NCBI GenBank assembly: GCA_021817025.1
Contig: JAKAWF010000207.1
Span: 1-6,325 of the forward strand
DNA: 6,325 nt
Source of the DNA: a bacterium
GTDB lineage: Bacteria > Chloroflexota > Dormibacteria > UBA8260 > Bog-877
Direction of reading: 5' to 3'
Part shown: positions 5,936 to 6,325 of the stretch, one piece after another
Layout: each line of letters starts with the position of its first letter
Numbering within the stretch: the stretch's first letter is position 1
Made by a program: the position numbers and the translations under genes
Notes under the pieces: model-generated
The model's database searches: none
Told to the model about the DNA's origin: nothing
What the model saw: the letters and a program-made list of their open reading frames with translations, nothing else

Positions 5936-6003
5936 CTCCGGGTCTGCCCCAACCTCGTCGACCGCCACGTCGAGGCCGGCCGCGGCGGCAAGGTCGCCTT
6001 CTA
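5936..6003 (+). pseudogene. Fragment of an acetyl-CoA synthetase N-terminal region
   Basis: In the frame of the AAC at 5951 this reads LRVCPNLVDRHVEAGRG followed by GKVAFY, which matches the N-terminal segment LNVCYNLVDRH.EAG..KVAF of acetyl-CoA synthetases. The intact synthetase in this window has the equivalent NASYNCVDRHLASSRNKAAIIW at residues 89-110. This segment belongs to the part missing from the truncated acsA. It has no start codon of its own, no recognisable synthetase sequence upstream in 5787-5935, and breaks off at FY where WEGEP is expected, passing out of frame into a satP fragment. It is debris from a synthetase gene, possibly from the lost 5' end of the upstream acsA or from another copy. 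Confidence 0.6.
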
Positions 6004-6062
6004 TGGGAGTTCAAGCGCGGCAACACCTTCGGCGCCACCGCCTGCACTTCCTACGGATGCTT
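6004..6062 (+). pseudogene. 59-bp duplicate fragment of satP
   Basis: These 59 bases match 2507-2565 of satP at 58 positions; the single difference is T2547 versus G6044, which would change Phe to Cys. They cover satP residues 70 (Trp) to 88 (Cys). Homology stops abruptly on both sides, and the piece is out of frame with the synthetase fragment to its left. At this identity the copy must be recent, or derived from a close second satP gene. Confidence 0.9.
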
Positions 6063-6325
6063 GCCGAGGTTCTGGCCAGCGCGGGCAGCGCCAGCAGCAG
6101 TCCCAGCAGGGGCAGTTCCCGGCCCTGGGTGAAGACAGGCGGTGCCTCCTCGAGCGCCCCTGTCCGCGCCAGCTCTCGCTCCTCCTGCCTTGGCTCCGGC
6201 GGCGGGATCACCGGCAGCGCGGCTGGCTGCCTTGGAGGCAGCACCTTGACGGGTGCAGATGGCCGGTCCAGAGCGCGGTGGACCGTGTCCACGCTGAGCC
6301 CGGTGTGGGCCGCGATCCGCCGCAG
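6063..6325 (-). pseudogene. Truncated transposase, N-terminal part (runs off right edge)
   Basis: The minus strand reads LRRIAAHTGLSVDTVHRAL, a helix-turn-helix, from the window edge. A Pro-rich linker follows (VLPPRQPAALPVIPPPEP), then ARTGALEEAPPVFTQGRE and LPLLGLLLALPALART. From memory this matches the N-terminal third of a large group of high-GC transposases whose sequence continues with GLLE and later LGLDRAPEVKTLRRKL. None of that later part is present: the reading frame passes at about 6063 into antisense satP sequence. The catalytic portion is therefore lost and the gene is dead at its 3' end. The true start lies beyond the right edge. Confidence 0.6.

Noticed and set aside
5716..6047. 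Minus-strand frames of 91 and 102 codons
   Set aside because: They cross the stop of the small ORF, the hairpins and the acs and satP fragments in antisense, with Arg/Gly-rich sequence and no family features.
1..6325. CRISPR array, tRNA or rRNA genes
   Set aside because: No regularly spaced direct repeats and no recognisable tRNA or rRNA signature sequences were seen. The only long direct repeat is the satP fragment pair.

Overview
The window is high-GC DNA with strong G/C preference at third codon positions and G/C-rich hairpins lacking T-tails. This suggests a high-GC lineage, most likely Actinomycetota or a relative. The taxonomy is an inference from composition and remembered protein similarity; no rRNA or other marker is present.

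The core is an acetate-use locus, all on the plus strand. It begins with an acetyl-CoA synthetase lacking its N-terminal part (acsA-like, homology from about 662 to 2230). A six-helix acetate transporter of the GPR1/FUN34/YaaH (SatP) family follows (2300-2905). A second, complete acetyl-CoA synthetase of a clearly different subfamily comes last (3272-5389), with its own ribosome binding site, a plausible -10 box and a strong hairpin terminator. A small unknown ORF (5478-5786) follows. The transporter would bring acetate in, and the synthetase would convert acetate, ATP and CoA to acetyl-CoA.

Both flanks are rearranged. On the left, an AAA_33/zeta-like P-loop kinase gene runs on the minus strand off the window edge. 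Between it and the broken synthetase lies a roughly 303-bp remnant resembling an IS200/IS605-type element (about 359-661). It has a bulged hairpin at each end, a terminal GTCAA, and a TTGAC motif exactly where synthetase homology starts. No transposase or TnpB gene survives in it.

On the right, from about 5936 to the end, three unrelated fragments are joined: a piece of an acetyl-CoA synthetase N-terminal region, a 59-bp copy of the middle of satP (58/59 identical to 2507-2565), and the truncated N-terminal part of a transposase on the minus strand. The pattern looks like mobile-element-associated scrambling of an acetate locus, although an assembly chimera cannot be excluded from sequence alone. 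I found no convincing new multi-gene system; the mini-element and the chimeric junctions are the most interesting signals.
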